DNA from: Terriglobia bacterium
GTDB lineage: Bacteria > Acidobacteriota > Terriglobia > Terriglobales > Acidobacteriaceae
Assembly: GCA_032252755.1 (NCBI GenBank)
Contig: JAVUPY010000067.1
Span: 118,445 to 182,444 of the forward strand
Length of the DNA: 64,000 bases
Reading direction: 5' to 3'
The position numbers and the translations under genes were made by a program. Below, in pieces: positions 25,053 through 34,839 of the stretch. Each line of letters opens with the position of its first letter. Position 1 is the first letter of the stretch. The notes under the pieces were generated by a model, which saw only the letters and a program-made list of their open reading frames with translations, did no database searches and was not told the DNA's origin.

Positions 25053-25892
25053 ATGAAGTATTTAATTGCAATGGCTACGGCATTGATGGCGCTGATGCTG
25101 GTGGGAGTTCCGCAAAAGACTGAGGCCCAACAGAACGGCTACTACGGGCAGCAGAACTGGCATGGGGTGCTGTCGTCGAGCGACCAGCAGAAGTTCGACG
25201 ACTATTACTCAAAGTGGGTGGATGCGACGCGAAAAGGCGACCAGGACGACATCGCGAAGAATGCGCGTCACATGCAGGACCTTATGACGCGGTACAGGAT
25301 TCCGATAGGCGTCGGGTTCGACCAGATCGCGACGAACGCGGTTCCGGGGTACGCGGGTTATGGCGCCCCCGCTGGCGCGTATCCGAATAATCCGGATGGT
25401 GCTTATCCGAACGGCGCAGCGTATCCGTATTCCGGCCAGGTTGGAGTTCGACTCTCGGCCGACGATCAGCAGAAGTTCGACAAGGAATACGAGAAGTGGA
25501 TGGATGCGCAGCGGAAGAACGATCGCGACGACATCAACAAGCACGCACGCGAAATGCAGGACATCATGGCGCGATACAACATTCCGTCGAGTACTCCGTT
25601 CGCGGCGATCGCGACGAATGCGTACGGGCCGGGAGCCAACGGGGCGGCGCCCTATGGCTACGCGTACGGGCGGGATGGGTATGCTTACGGGCCGGGTGCG
25701 GAGCGCCTTTCGTCGAAGGACCAGAAGGAATTCGACGAGGCGTATCACGACTGGGTGGACGCGCGCCGGAAGAAAGATATGGACGACGTCGATAAGAACG
25801 AGCGCAAGATGCGGGAGATCATGTCGAAGTACAACATTCCCGCGAATGTGTCGTTCGACCAGATCGCTTCGGCGGGAAGTGCGTATCGCTGA
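25053..25892 (+). CDS. Exported protein with three tandem about 55-residue repeats (279 aa)
   Basis: Signal peptide to about residue 25. Three copies of one module follow at residues 40-96, 134-190 and 219-273. Each reads LS..DQ.KFD..Y.KW.DA.RK.D.DDI.K..R.MQ.IM.RYNIP, then F..IA. Each module looks like two charged helices and a short tail. The spacers (97-133, 191-218) are rich in Gly, Pro, Tyr and Ala and probably flexible. GGGAGG four bases before ATG 25053 fixes the start, and a strong terminator follows the stop. I do not recognise the module; a periplasmic binding or structural role is only a guess. Confidence 0.85.
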   Translation: MKYLIAMATALMALMLVGVPQKTEAQQNGYYGQQNWHGVLSSSDQQKFDDYYSKWVDATRKGDQDDIAKNARHMQDLMTRYRIPIGVGFDQIATNAVPGYAGYGAPAGAYPNNPDGAYPNGAAYPYSGQVGVRLSADDQQKFDKEYEKWMDAQRKNDRDDINKHAREMQDIMARYNIPSSTPFAAIATNAYGPGANGAAPYGYAYGRDGYAYGPGAERLSSKDQKEFDEAYHDWVDARRKKDMDDVDKNERKMREIMSKYNIPANVSFDQIASAGSAYR

Positions 25893-25915
25893 TAAGAGCG
25901 AGCTGGATAGAGAGG

Positions 25916-25947
25916 AAAGCCCGTCCGAGAACGCTCGGACGGGCTTT
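25916..25947 (+). terminator. Rho-independent terminator
   Basis: AAAGCCCGTCCGAG, loop AACG, CTCGGACGGGCTTT: a 14-base perfect stem just after the triple-repeat gene. Confidence 0.9.
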
Positions 25948-26049
25948 CTGTTCGTGAGTGTCCTAAGGGAGCGTGGTGTTACGACAAGTTGCGCCAAGTC
26001 TTTGGGCGGATTCAATTCTGTTGATGGCAATGGAGATAGAGTTCGGGAG

Positions 26050-26368
26050 TGTCACAGCAATTCGACATGCCTGGTGCTAGGGTGCGAATTGCTGAGGAAG
26101 AGAGTCCTCCTGGATTTGAGCCGGATTGGGCGGTCGGCGATTGCAGGATTGCCAGTGGCCCAACGATCCAGAGAAGGAAATGGTCGTGCGGCCAGAGCGC
26201 GCCGAACGGCTCAGGCGTTAACTGCTCGATGCAGTGGCTGCGTGTCTCGGGGTGGAGGCACTCTGGGGTCAGAGGCGATCCTACCGCGTGTGTGCGCGGC
26301 GAGACTGTACTGAACTCTTCCCTGGCTAGCTAGGTAGTCCGAAGAGAACTACCTAGCTATTTTCTTTT
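26050..26368 (+). ncRNA. Candidate structured non-coding RNA
   Basis: No coding gene precedes the strong terminator at 26327, yet the 300 bases before it are full of hairpins. These are CAGCAATTCG/CGAATTGCTG (26056-26065 with 26086-26095), GAGGA/TCCTC (26094-26110), GGATTGGGC with GCCCAA-CGA-TCC (26123-26169), ACTGC/GCAGT (26221-26235), and CCGCG/CGCGG (26284-26299). CTCTTC at 26315-26320 can also pair with GAAGAG in the terminator loop. It matches none of tmRNA, RNase P RNA, 6S or SRP RNA by the motifs I know. No clear promoter is seen. The call rests on structure plus an otherwise orphan terminator. Confidence 0.35.
26327..26368 (+). terminator. Rho-independent terminator overlapping a stop codon
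   Basis: TAGCTAGGTAGT, 9-base loop, ACTACCTAGCTA, then TTTTCTTTT: a 12-base perfect stem. The right arm, read on the minus strand, supplies the last codons and the TAG stop of the DUF169 gene. Confidence 0.85.
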
Positions 26369-27188
26369 GGCTGTTTAGTTTGCGGAGTTCGTGCCACGTT
26401 CGGCGCTGGAAGAAACTGCCGTCCACGTTCTGATCCAATTTCAAGAATAAAGGCCATGGGATAGTGAACGACATAGCGTTCGCGCCCAGGGACGCGCGTG
26501 TGTTCAGACGAGCGGAGATGTCGGTAAGTCCGATGAGGGCGCGCGGATGGTCGCGCTCGAGTTCGCGGTAGCCGAAGATGCCGATCACCTGGCAGGCGGC
26601 GGCCCATGGCACGGAAACGTTTTCGAGTTGGGGTTCGAGATAGTTGGCGAGAATGACGAGAGCCGAGAGCTGGTCTGAGTCAACAAAGAATGTGACGCTC
26701 TTGATGTCGTCCTTCTCGGGATCGGCGAGGCCGAGCGGCTTGAAGACGACGCAGTGCGTGGGGATGTCGCGCATCGGGAGAGTGTCGAGGAATCGGCGGG
26801 TGACGTCGGAGCTTTTGAGATAGCGTTCGCCCTGGAGGAAGTCGTCGGAGAGGCGGCGATCCCATTGTGCGACCTGTTGGCCGATGCGGCAGCCGTCTTC
26901 GGTGCTGTCGTTACCGTTGGCGAGGAATCCGCAGAAGCCGTCAAGGCCGCCGGGGAAGGTTTCGTAGCAGTTTCCAAAGCCGAGGCCGACGCCTCCACCC
27001 CAGCAGCCGTAGGTCTGGCGATCGAAGACGCCGACGCGACCTTTCTTCGCCACGGTGGCAATAAGGGACATAACACAGCCCCAGCGTCCGGGCTTGAATT
27101 GCAGAGCGCCTTCGGGCGCCGTATCGGCCCATATGAGGGCGACAGGGTGACTTTCAAGGCCAAGGGCTTCGACGAGGTTGGTTCTCAT
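26349..27188 (-). CDS. DUF169 family protein (279 aa)
   Basis: The start LGLESHPVALIWADTAPEGA, then the Cys-containing run GRWGCVMSLIATVAKKGRVGVFDRQTYGCWGGGVGLGFG, and the C-terminal WAAACQVIGIFGYRE are the DUF169 layout. Members are cytosolic, contain conserved Cys and are found in anaerobes and others, but have no proven activity. ATG 27188 is supported by position only. Its final codons lie in a terminator stem of the opposite strand. Function unknown; metal or cofactor binding via the Cys is inference. Confidence 0.85.
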   Translation of the reverse strand: MRTNLVEALGLESHPVALIWADTAPEGALQFKPGRWGCVMSLIATVAKKGRVGVFDRQTYGCWGGGVGLGFGNCYETFPGGLDGFCGFLANGNDSTEDGCRIGQQVAQWDRRLSDDFLQGERYLKSSDVTRRFLDTLPMRDIPTHCVVFKPLGLADPEKDDIKSVTFFVDSDQLSALVILANYLEPQLENVSVPWAAACQVIGIFGYRELERDHPRALIGLTDISARLNTRASLGANAMSFTIPWPLFLKLDQNVDGSFFQRRTWHELRKLNSQKKIAR

Positions 27189-27277
27189 GCGGCCAAGTTA
27201 GTCCAACGGTCGGGATGAGGACGAGGACGGTTGTCACGAGGAGGTGTGAGAGAAAAACGGATTTCGAACGAGAAAGA

Positions 27278-27312
27278 ACCCACATTTTCTAACTGCGGCA
27301 GGATAGGGGCAC
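27278..27312 (+). repeat. Dispersed palindrome copy
   Basis: CCCACATTTTCTAACTGCGGCAGGATAGGGGCACC. The outer words and the tag are kept, the stem is imperfect. It sits in the promoter region of the HD-GYP gene. Confidence 0.5.
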
Positions 27313-27470
27313 CAGGGGACGTGGGAAACGGGGTGCCGCTGTGGGGACCTCGCGATTTACTGATGAGTACATGGCCAGAGTTACGTTTCGGAAATAGGAG
27401 AAGCGGTCGTGGCGAAGATCGGAAAAAACGAAAGCAACCATAATTGGCGAAGGGGATTCACACATCGGTG

Positions 27471-28454
27471 ATGCCAGATATCCCTGTCCAACGCCGTACA
27501 GCGCGGATTCTCGTGGTTGATGATAACCGGGACAATACATTCCTGATGCGCGAGTTACTGGGCGCGCACGGTTATGACGTTGTTATCGCGTTGAACGCGC
27601 ACGAGGCGGAGATGGCGATGAAGTCGAATCCGCCGGACCTGGTGCTGCTGGACGTGGTGATGCCGGGGAAGAGCGGGTACGAGCTTTGCCGCGAGTGGAA
27701 GACGAATGAAGAGACGCGGCTGATCCCGGTGATTATGATCACGGGCCTGAGCGATCGCGAGGACAAGATCCGCGGCATTGAGGTTGGGGCCGATGATTTT
27801 CTCAATAAGCCCATTTTTCCGGAAGAGCTGTTTGCGCGCGTTCGGTCACTGCTGAAATTGAAGGATTACACCGACGAACTGGATAAGGCCGAAGCGGTGC
27901 TGTGCACGCTCGGCCGAAGCGTTGAGTCGCGCGATCCGTACACGGAGGGTCACTGCGAGCGGCTGGCACAGTACGCGGGGAAATTGGGAGAGCATCTTCA
28001 CCTGGATGAAGACGAGATAGTCGCGCTCAAGCGCGGGGGGTTCCTGCACGATTTGGGGAAGGTGGCAATTCCGGATGCGATCTTAAAGAAGCATGGGCAG
28101 CTGACCGCGGAAGAATGGGAGTTGATGCGGCAGCATCCGGAAATTGGGGAGAACATCTGCCGGCCGTTACGGTCGCTGCGTTTGGTTCTGCCAATCATCC
28201 GTCACCATCATGAGCACTGGGACGGTAGCGGCTATCCCGATGGACTCGCCGGAGAGGAAATTCCTCTGCTGGCGCGGATTCTGCAGGTGGTCGACGTTTA
28301 CGATGCGCTACGGACGGAGCGTCCGTACAAGCCGGCGCGTACGCATGAGGACTCCTACAAGGTAATGGTCCAGGAAGCGAAAGAGGGCTTCTGGGACCCA
28401 ACCCTGGTGGAAGAGTTCTTTGCGATGATGGAGCGACGGGTTCGGGCGGCGTGA
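27471..28454 (+). CDS. Response regulator with HD-GYP output domain (327 aa)
   Basis: N-terminal receiver (residues about 10-130): acidic pocket VVDDN, phospho-Asp in LVLLDVVMPG, and Lys in DFLNKPI. The C-terminal HD-GYP cyclic-di-GMP phosphodiesterase has HCERLAQYA, HDLGKVAIPD, MRQHPEIGENIC, HHHEHWDGSGYPDGLAGEEIP and VDVYDAL, with all metal-binding residues visible. It would hydrolyse c-di-GMP when phosphorylated. No sensor kinase is adjacent. TTG 27444 and GTG 27468 are alternative starts; none has a strong ribosome site. Confidence 0.95.
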   Translation: MPDIPVQRRTARILVVDDNRDNTFLMRELLGAHGYDVVIALNAHEAEMAMKSNPPDLVLLDVVMPGKSGYELCREWKTNEETRLIPVIMITGLSDREDKIRGIEVGADDFLNKPIFPEELFARVRSLLKLKDYTDELDKAEAVLCTLGRSVESRDPYTEGHCERLAQYAGKLGEHLHLDEDEIVALKRGGFLHDLGKVAIPDAILKKHGQLTAEEWELMRQHPEIGENICRPLRSLRLVLPIIRHHHEHWDGSGYPDGLAGEEIPLLARILQVVDVYDALRTERPYKPARTHEDSYKVMVQEAKEGFWDPTLVEEFFAMMERRVRAA

Positions 28455-28710
28455 GAAGAAGCATTAGCTATAGCAATTAGCAAAAGAAAGAAACGCCGAT
28501 CGGCAATCCTCCAACCGCAAAAACCAGAGCTGCCCACCATTGGTAATTCGGACATCCGCAAAAGCAAAGCTATTCGCGATTTGCAAAAGCGAAGGAAAAG
28601 GCTCCGTCCGGGGGCAAGAGGCCAGGATAGTACCCCTCGCGGGTTCGCTCGGGCGTGAATTCGCGTGAGTGTTACAACTACACTACAATGAGGCGACTCT
28701 AAACTGCTCG

Positions 28711-29493
28711 ATGGCTCAATTCACACACAGCATAGTTGTTCCCGCCTACAACGAGAGCGCCCGGCTAGGCGCGTCGCTGGAGAAGATACTGGCGTTTGTG
28801 CAGCAACGAGGGTGGCAGGCAGAGATCCTGGTAGTGAATGACGGATCGCGGGACGACACGGCGGAGATCGCGCGATTGTTCGAGAGGCGATATGCGGCGA
28901 TCCGGTTGATCGAGAATCCCGGGAATCGTGGCAAGGGCTACAGCGTACGAAATGGAATGCTGCATGCCTCGGGGGAGCGGTTGCTGTTCACGGACGCGGA
29001 TTTGTCGTCGCCGATTGAAGAATCAGAGAAGCTGTTTGCGGCGCTGGATGAGGGCGCCGACGTCGCTTTGGGGTCGCGATGGCTACAGAGAGAGTTGCAG
29101 ACGGAGAGACAACCGCTGCATCGGCAAGTGCTGGGAAGGCTTTTTAATTTAGTGCTGCGGATGATTCTTGGATTGAAGTATAAGGACACGCAGTGCGGGT
29201 TCAAGGCGTTCACGCGGCGGGCGGCGGAGGTGATCTTTCCGCGGCAACAGATCGAGCGCTGGGGATTCGATCCGGAGATCCTATATCTGGCGAGGAAGTT
29301 CCACTTGAAGACGGTCGAGGTTCCGGTGGGCTGGGCGCACGATGACCGGTCGAAGATCAACCCGGTGGTTGATGGCGTGAAGATGGCGATGGAGTTGCTC
29401 CGCGTGAGGTGGTACGACATCTCAGGAAGATATGAGAAGGCCAGCTATGCGGCGGAACCGGCAGGGGCGCCTGTGGAGAGATTGGTAAGGTAG
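28711..29493 (+). CDS. GT2 family glycosyltransferase, dolichyl-phosphate-glucosyltransferase-like (260 aa)
   Basis: Inverting GT-A enzyme. SIVVPAYNESARLG, ILVVNDGSRDDT, GNRGKGYSVRNGML and the metal motif FTDADLSSP are those of the ALG5/DPG synthase-like group that loads a sugar onto a polyprenyl phosphate. QCGFKAFTRRAAEVIFPRQQIERWGFDPEIL and VPVGWAHDDRSKI are also typical. There is no C-terminal membrane segment, so it is probably peripheral. ATG 28711 was preferred over 28669. It could feed the GT39 enzyme of the rimP operon, which uses lipid-linked sugars; that link is inference. Confidence 0.9.
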   Translation: MAQFTHSIVVPAYNESARLGASLEKILAFVQQRGWQAEILVVNDGSRDDTAEIARLFERRYAAIRLIENPGNRGKGYSVRNGMLHASGERLLFTDADLSSPIEESEKLFAALDEGADVALGSRWLQRELQTERQPLHRQVLGRLFNLVLRMILGLKYKDTQCGFKAFTRRAAEVIFPRQQIERWGFDPEILYLARKFHLKTVEVPVGWAHDDRSKINPVVDGVKMAMELLRVRWYDISGRYEKASYAAEPAGAPVERLVR

Positions 29494-29559
29494 ATCGGGC
29501 GCCGGATGTAACGGGGCCACGCCTAATTCGCAATTCGCAAAAGCAAAAATAAAGAGTGA

Positions 29560-30363
29560 CTAGTCGAGGCGGACGAGGAAAACGCCGCCTTCGTCGACAT
29601 TGATGATCTTCGCGACTTCTTCGGCGCGGGACTTGTCGTCGTCCTTGACGCGGACGCGGACCCAGTAGCCGGTAGGGCCGGCGAACTCGAGGACTTTCGC
29701 GGTGTGATAGCGCCGCTGAAGGCTGGACTTGAGGTGAATCGCGGCATCCTCGTCGGCAAAGGCGCCGACCTGGACACACCAGCGGCCACCGGACTCGATG
29801 TCGGCGGGAGCGTAGAGGACGTCGATGCGAACCTTGGCGATGCCGGGGCGCCAAACGTCAAGTTTCTTAGCGGCAGCGAGGGAAAGGTCAATGATGCGAT
29901 CGCCAATGAAGGGGCCGCGGTCGGTGATGCGCAGCATGGCGTGCGAGCCGGTCTTCAGATTCGTGACGCGCACGATGGAGCCCATGGGGAGCTCGCGGTG
30001 CGCGGCGGTCATCGCGTTCTCGTTATAGATCTCGCCGTTCGCGCCGCGACGGTTGTGATAAGGAGGGCCGTACCAACTGGCATATCCGACCTGGGACCAG
30101 ATGGGCTTAGCGTCCCGGTACTCGGCGAACTCGTCTTCCGGGTTTTCGGGTTCGGGAGTCTTCGCTGACGGAAAATTCTTCTCGGGCGGCCTGGTTGCCG
30201 TGGTTGGCGGTTGCTCTTGCGGTTGCGGCTGAACGGGTGGTGGCGGCGGGACGGTGCGCGTCACCGGGCGCTTGCTGCCGCAGGCGATGGTGAGGGAAAG
30301 GAGCGCGAGAACCGGGAGGATGCGGAACAGACCCAAGTTAATGCGCGAAAGCGGCGCGTTCAC
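29560..30363 (-). CDS. rlpA: RlpA-like lipoprotein with SPOR domain (about 267 aa)
   Basis: Septal-ring peptidoglycan protein. A lipobox-like LTIAC ends the N-terminal hydrophobic segment, followed by a Pro/Gln-rich linker. The double-psi barrel is GYASWYGPPYHNRRGANGE, MTAAHRELPMGSIVRVTN and RITDRGPFIGDRIIDLS, keeping the His and Asp needed for lytic transglycosylase activity. The SPOR domain WCVQVGAFADEDAAIHLKSSL is at the C-terminus and binds denuded glycan at the division site. The start is uncertain: no ATG fits near the lipobox; GTG 30363 is used here. Confidence 0.88.
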   Translation of the reverse strand: MNAPLSRINLGLFRILPVLALLSLTIACGSKRPVTRTVPPPPPVQPQPQEQPPTTATRPPEKNFPSAKTPEPENPEDEFAEYRDAKPIWSQVGYASWYGPPYHNRRGANGEIYNENAMTAAHRELPMGSIVRVTNLKTGSHAMLRITDRGPFIGDRIIDLSLAAAKKLDVWRPGIAKVRIDVLYAPADIESGGRWCVQVGAFADEDAAIHLKSSLQRRYHTAKVLEFAGPTGYWVRVRVKDDDKSRAEEVAKIINVDEGGVFLVRLD

Positions 30364-30551
30364 CTGGGGCACCAAGCCTGAAAGACAAAACGTTCGGAAT
30401 GAACTTAAACGCGCCAAAGAGATTACGGAAATCGAGAGCCTTTCGATTATGTTCGGCTGAGAGGAAGGGTTCAACGGGGTGGTATTCGGAGAATTAACCT
30501 TAGAACGAGGAGCAAGGCTCAAGGTACAAGGTTCAACAAACCAGTTGTGGG

Positions 30552-31016
30552 TTAATGCTCCGCACCTTCGTTCGATTTACCTGGCCGAACTCCCCCCAGC
30601 TTTTCACGTATGAGTTGGTAAGACGTCCAGACGTTGTCCGCCTCTCCGTTCGTGAAGCGTTTCCAGACTTTGGCGGGCGGGTAGAGTTTGTGCCCGGGGC
30701 CAAAGACTAACACTAATGCGGGTTCGCCATTTACATCTTCTCTATTCCAGGTTCCACCGAATTCGCGGCGGATGACCTCGCCGAGGTAGGCTCCGTAGGC
30801 GAGAGAGAGTGTCGCCATCTGCTCGGGAGTCGGACCTCGCTTGTAGAGTTTCTCGTAGAGCTTGCGCGGAATGGATTCGTGCATGCGCGCGAGGATGAGT
30901 TCGACGTCCTCGATGCTGCGCGGAGAGAAGTCGAGTTCGGTAGACCAGTATTTTCGCGCGTGCTCAACGGCAGAGTTCGCGGCCGACACCATTTCGGCGG
31001 AGAGGTCGGTGGACAC
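30552..31016 (-). CDS. Hypothetical cytosolic protein (154 aa)
   Basis: Unrecognised. No signal or membrane segment. The sequence runs LARMHESIPRKLYEKLYKRGPTPEQMATLSLAYGAYLGEVIRREFGGTW and then VLVFGPGHKLYPPAKVWKRFTNGEADNVWTSYQLI, which looks like a compact alpha/beta domain of the kind annotated only as conserved hypothetical. It starts at GTG 31016 with a weak ribosome site. Function unknown. Confidence 0.65.
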   Translation of the reverse strand: MSTDLSAEMVSAANSAVEHARKYWSTELDFSPRSIEDVELILARMHESIPRKLYEKLYKRGPTPEQMATLSLAYGAYLGEVIRREFGGTWNREDVNGEPALVLVFGPGHKLYPPAKVWKRFTNGEADNVWTSYQLIREKLGGVRPGKSNEGAEH

Positions 31017-31251
31017 GAGGAAAGGATAATTGGAAGATCAGCGGATCGGAAGTCAGATAACAGATCGTGCCATCAGCGACCGGGTGATCGCGGCGCTGGA
31101 AATCGGAGACCGAGAGTAGATGGTTGAATCAGAGTCGCACGTCGCATGTCGAGTTACAGGTTGCCTGTGAAGCGATGGGGAATTCGGGCGAGGACGGGCG
31201 ACGAAAGAACGTCGATGACACTCTAACCCAGTAGTAAGTAATGACCGAAAG

Positions 31252-32088
31252 ATGCGGGTGCATTGGGTGCGAACTCTGGGGATGATCTTAGTGTTGCTGA
31301 TCCCGGTTTGGTTGCATGGGCAGGCGCGCAGCGAGACAGGAACTCAGGAACTACCGTCGACGACGGCTTTGTCGCGGCAGAGCGATGGTGCTGCTGTGAC
31401 GATCTTCCGATCACCGGATCCGGTCGTCGTTCGTCCGCAGAGGAAGAAAAATAACAGGTTGCCGAACGCGCCCTCGTATCAGGCTTCATATCAGCCGCTC
31501 ACGCCGAAACAGAAGTTTGAGTATTTTGCGGATTATGCGAAGTCGCCGTTCACATTCGGGTCGGCGCTGGTCACGGCCGTCAGTTGGCAGGTCTATAGTG
31601 ATCCGCCGTACGGTCCGGGCGCGGCGGGATTCGGCGAAAGTTATGCGGCGGCCTTGGGCCAGCGGGAGATAGCAGCGCTGCTGGAGCGATTCGTAGTGCC
31701 GACCGCGTTCCACGAAGACCCGAGATATTTCCGGGCGCCGCCGGGAGAGAACGTGGTCGGGCGCGGCATGTACGCAGTGAGCAGGCTTTTCCTCACCAAG
31801 GGCGACAATGGCCGCGACCAGATCAATGCTTCGTACCTCCTGGGCGGGTTTGCTTCGGCTGCGATCGGGAACGCGTATATTCGCAACAGGGGTTATGGCA
31901 GGGTTACACAGGACTTCTTCCTGAACATGGCAAATGATGCGGCGTACAACATTGCGCGGGAATTTTGGCCGTCGGTCCGGCCGCACTTCTCGAAGAAGTT
32001 AAGGAAACTCGGGAATATTCTAATCGGGCCGCAAGGGCTGCCGAACCCACAAGAAAAATCACCAGATCGGAGCGTTGCAAAAGAGTAG
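31252..32088 (+). CDS. Exported protein, paralog of the one at 33758 (278 aa)
   Basis: Signal peptide to about residue 24 (MILVLLIPVWLHGQ). A variant LPNAPSY motif is at residues 70-76 rather than right after the signal. The body shares LTPKQKFEYFADYAKSPFTFGSALVTA, YGPGAAGFG, HEDPRYFR and YAVSRLFLT with the protein at 33758-34498. Repeated Gly/Ala/aromatic segments are compatible with an outer-membrane beta-barrel, but no family is recognised. The two paralogs flank guaB and face it. Function unknown. Confidence 0.78.
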   Translation: MRVHWVRTLGMILVLLIPVWLHGQARSETGTQELPSTTALSRQSDGAAVTIFRSPDPVVVRPQRKKNNRLPNAPSYQASYQPLTPKQKFEYFADYAKSPFTFGSALVTAVSWQVYSDPPYGPGAAGFGESYAAALGQREIAALLERFVVPTAFHEDPRYFRAPPGENVVGRGMYAVSRLFLTKGDNGRDQINASYLLGGFASAAIGNAYIRNRGYGRVTQDFFLNMANDAAYNIAREFWPSVRPHFSKKLRKLGNILIGPQGLPNPQEKSPDRSVAKE

Positions 32089-32113
32089 TCGCAGCTAGCT
32101 CGTCGTCCTGACG

Positions 32114-33724
<1,611 letters not shown>

Positions 33725-33757
33725 TTAGCAACTTCGCCGCACTGTTCCTCTGGCAGG

Positions 33758-34498
33758 CTACTTGTCCGACTGTTTGTGCCGGTGAAAGAACTTCCTGTCG
33801 ATGTCGGGAAGAAATTCCTGCCCTATCTTTCCGAGTGTCCCTAACGCGGTTACGACGGCGGCGCGCCGAAAGGTCAGTCCGGCTCCGCGGTCGGCCTCGG
33901 GATAGTAGGTATTTGCGATTCCACCCGCTACCAGGTTCCCAAGGATTTCGGAGAAGTTGAACGTACGGTGGCCGGAATCGGTGCGTGTTATGACAACTCG
34001 CGACATGGCATAGGTTGCGCGATGCATCACGGTCCCGTCGCCCAGGCGAAAGTACCTCGGATCTTCCTTGAAGAGCACCGGGAGCAGGAATCCACCCCAG
34101 AGTGAGCCGTCGATGCTATCGGCTGTGGCCGCCCCAAAGCGTTTTCCGTAACCGGCCGCGCCTTGCCCATAAGCAGGGAATTCGTCGGTGGCCTGGCCAA
34201 TGCCGCTAGTAAAGGCGGCTCCGAGGAAGGTGAAAGGGTCGACAGTCTGCTTCACGAAGAGGCGCCACTTGCCCTTAGGTGTAAGGGGCTTCGCGTCCCT
34301 GGTGTTCGTCACGTTAAATTCAGGGACAATTCCGAATACGCGCCCGCCCGAAGGCTTGGGCTCGGATTCTTTGGACTGTTGCGCCGATGGGGCATCGGGC
34401 AGGGCAGAGGGCTGAGTAGTCTGGGCTGCTGCTGCCGCCCCGCAAAATATCAGCAGGACTGCCAACGACGTGAGGGTGGCGCCCCGGTCTTTCGCCAT
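33758..34498 (-). CDS. Exported protein with LPDAPSA motif, paralog of the one at 31252 (246 aa)
   Basis: Signal peptide to about residue 25 (LAVLLIFCGAAAAAQ) and LPDAPSA at residues 33-39. The body matches its paralog in LTPKGKWRLFVKQTVDPFTFLGAAFTS, YGQGAAGYG, FKEDPRYFR and YAMSRVVIT. No enzyme motif is visible; a small beta-barrel or membrane-associated protein is possible. Function unknown. It reads toward guaB from the left of the rimP operon leader. Confidence 0.78.
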   Translation of the reverse strand: MAKDRGATLTSLAVLLIFCGAAAAAQTTQPSALPDAPSAQQSKESEPKPSGGRVFGIVPEFNVTNTRDAKPLTPKGKWRLFVKQTVDPFTFLGAAFTSGIGQATDEFPAYGQGAAGYGKRFGAATADSIDGSLWGGFLLPVLFKEDPRYFRLGDGTVMHRATYAMSRVVITRTDSGHRTFNFSEILGNLVAGGIANTYYPEADRGAGLTFRRAAVVTALGTLGKIGQEFLPDIDRKFFHRHKQSDK

Positions 34499-34652
34499 TC
34501 AGCCATTGTAGAGAAAGACTCTCCGGGCAGAGTTCTGATCTGAGCATCCGGTTGAGAACCAAGGCATCTATATCATTGGAGGCTCCTGAAGACACACTCA
34601 GGTCTGGGTTGAGAGCCCGGGATTGGGTTCCAGAAGGCCTACAGTGTCTTGG

Positions 34653-34681
34653 TTGTGTTTTGCAGGTGCCGGGGTTATCAT
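34653..34681 (+). promoter_or_regulatory. Predicted sigma-70 promoter of rimP-nusA-infB
   Basis: TTGTGT (34653-34658), 17-base spacer, TATCAT (34676-34681). It lies about 160 bases before rimP and just before the attenuator-like hairpin, which it would place near +40 to +65 of the transcript. Confidence 0.4.
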
Positions 34682-34728
34682 TGAATCTGCGGTAGCTGCT
34701 GTAGTTCCCCGTTTGGCGAACCACACCG

Positions 34729-34753
34729 GTGGGCGAAAGCCCACATTTTATTT
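34729..34753 (+). promoter_or_regulatory. Attenuator-like hairpin in the rimP-nusA-infB leader
   Basis: GTGGGC, tetraloop GAAA, GCCCAC, then ATTTTATTT: a terminator shape inside the leader. CCAC at 34721-34724 could pair with GTGG at 34729-34732 and block it. NusA is itself a termination factor and its operon is self-regulated in E. coli, so leader attenuation is plausible here. Confidence 0.45.
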
Positions 34754-34839
34754 AGCCCTTCATTTACCGGTGGATTGGCCAGCACAGGCGGCTTTAGGGC
34801 CTGAGAGGGGCAGTTCGGTTTGCTATCGGAGACGGAAGA

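Larger units (their letters stand above)
34499..34839. other. Leader region between the divergent exported-protein gene and rimP
   Basis: 341 bases without a gene. It holds a promoter-like pair at 34653 and an attenuator-like hairpin at 34729 on the plus strand. The remaining bases to rimP show no strong structure that I can see. Confidence 0.6.

Noticed and set aside
25911..25935. GAGGAAAGCCCGTCC, similar to the RNase P RNA segment GAGGAAAGTCC
   Set aside because: It is the left arm of a perfect terminator stem, and no other RNase P RNA core motif follows.
26049..26333. 94-codon plus-strand frame between the triple-repeat and DUF169 genes
   Set aside because: No ribosome site, no family pattern; the stretch fits a structured RNA better.
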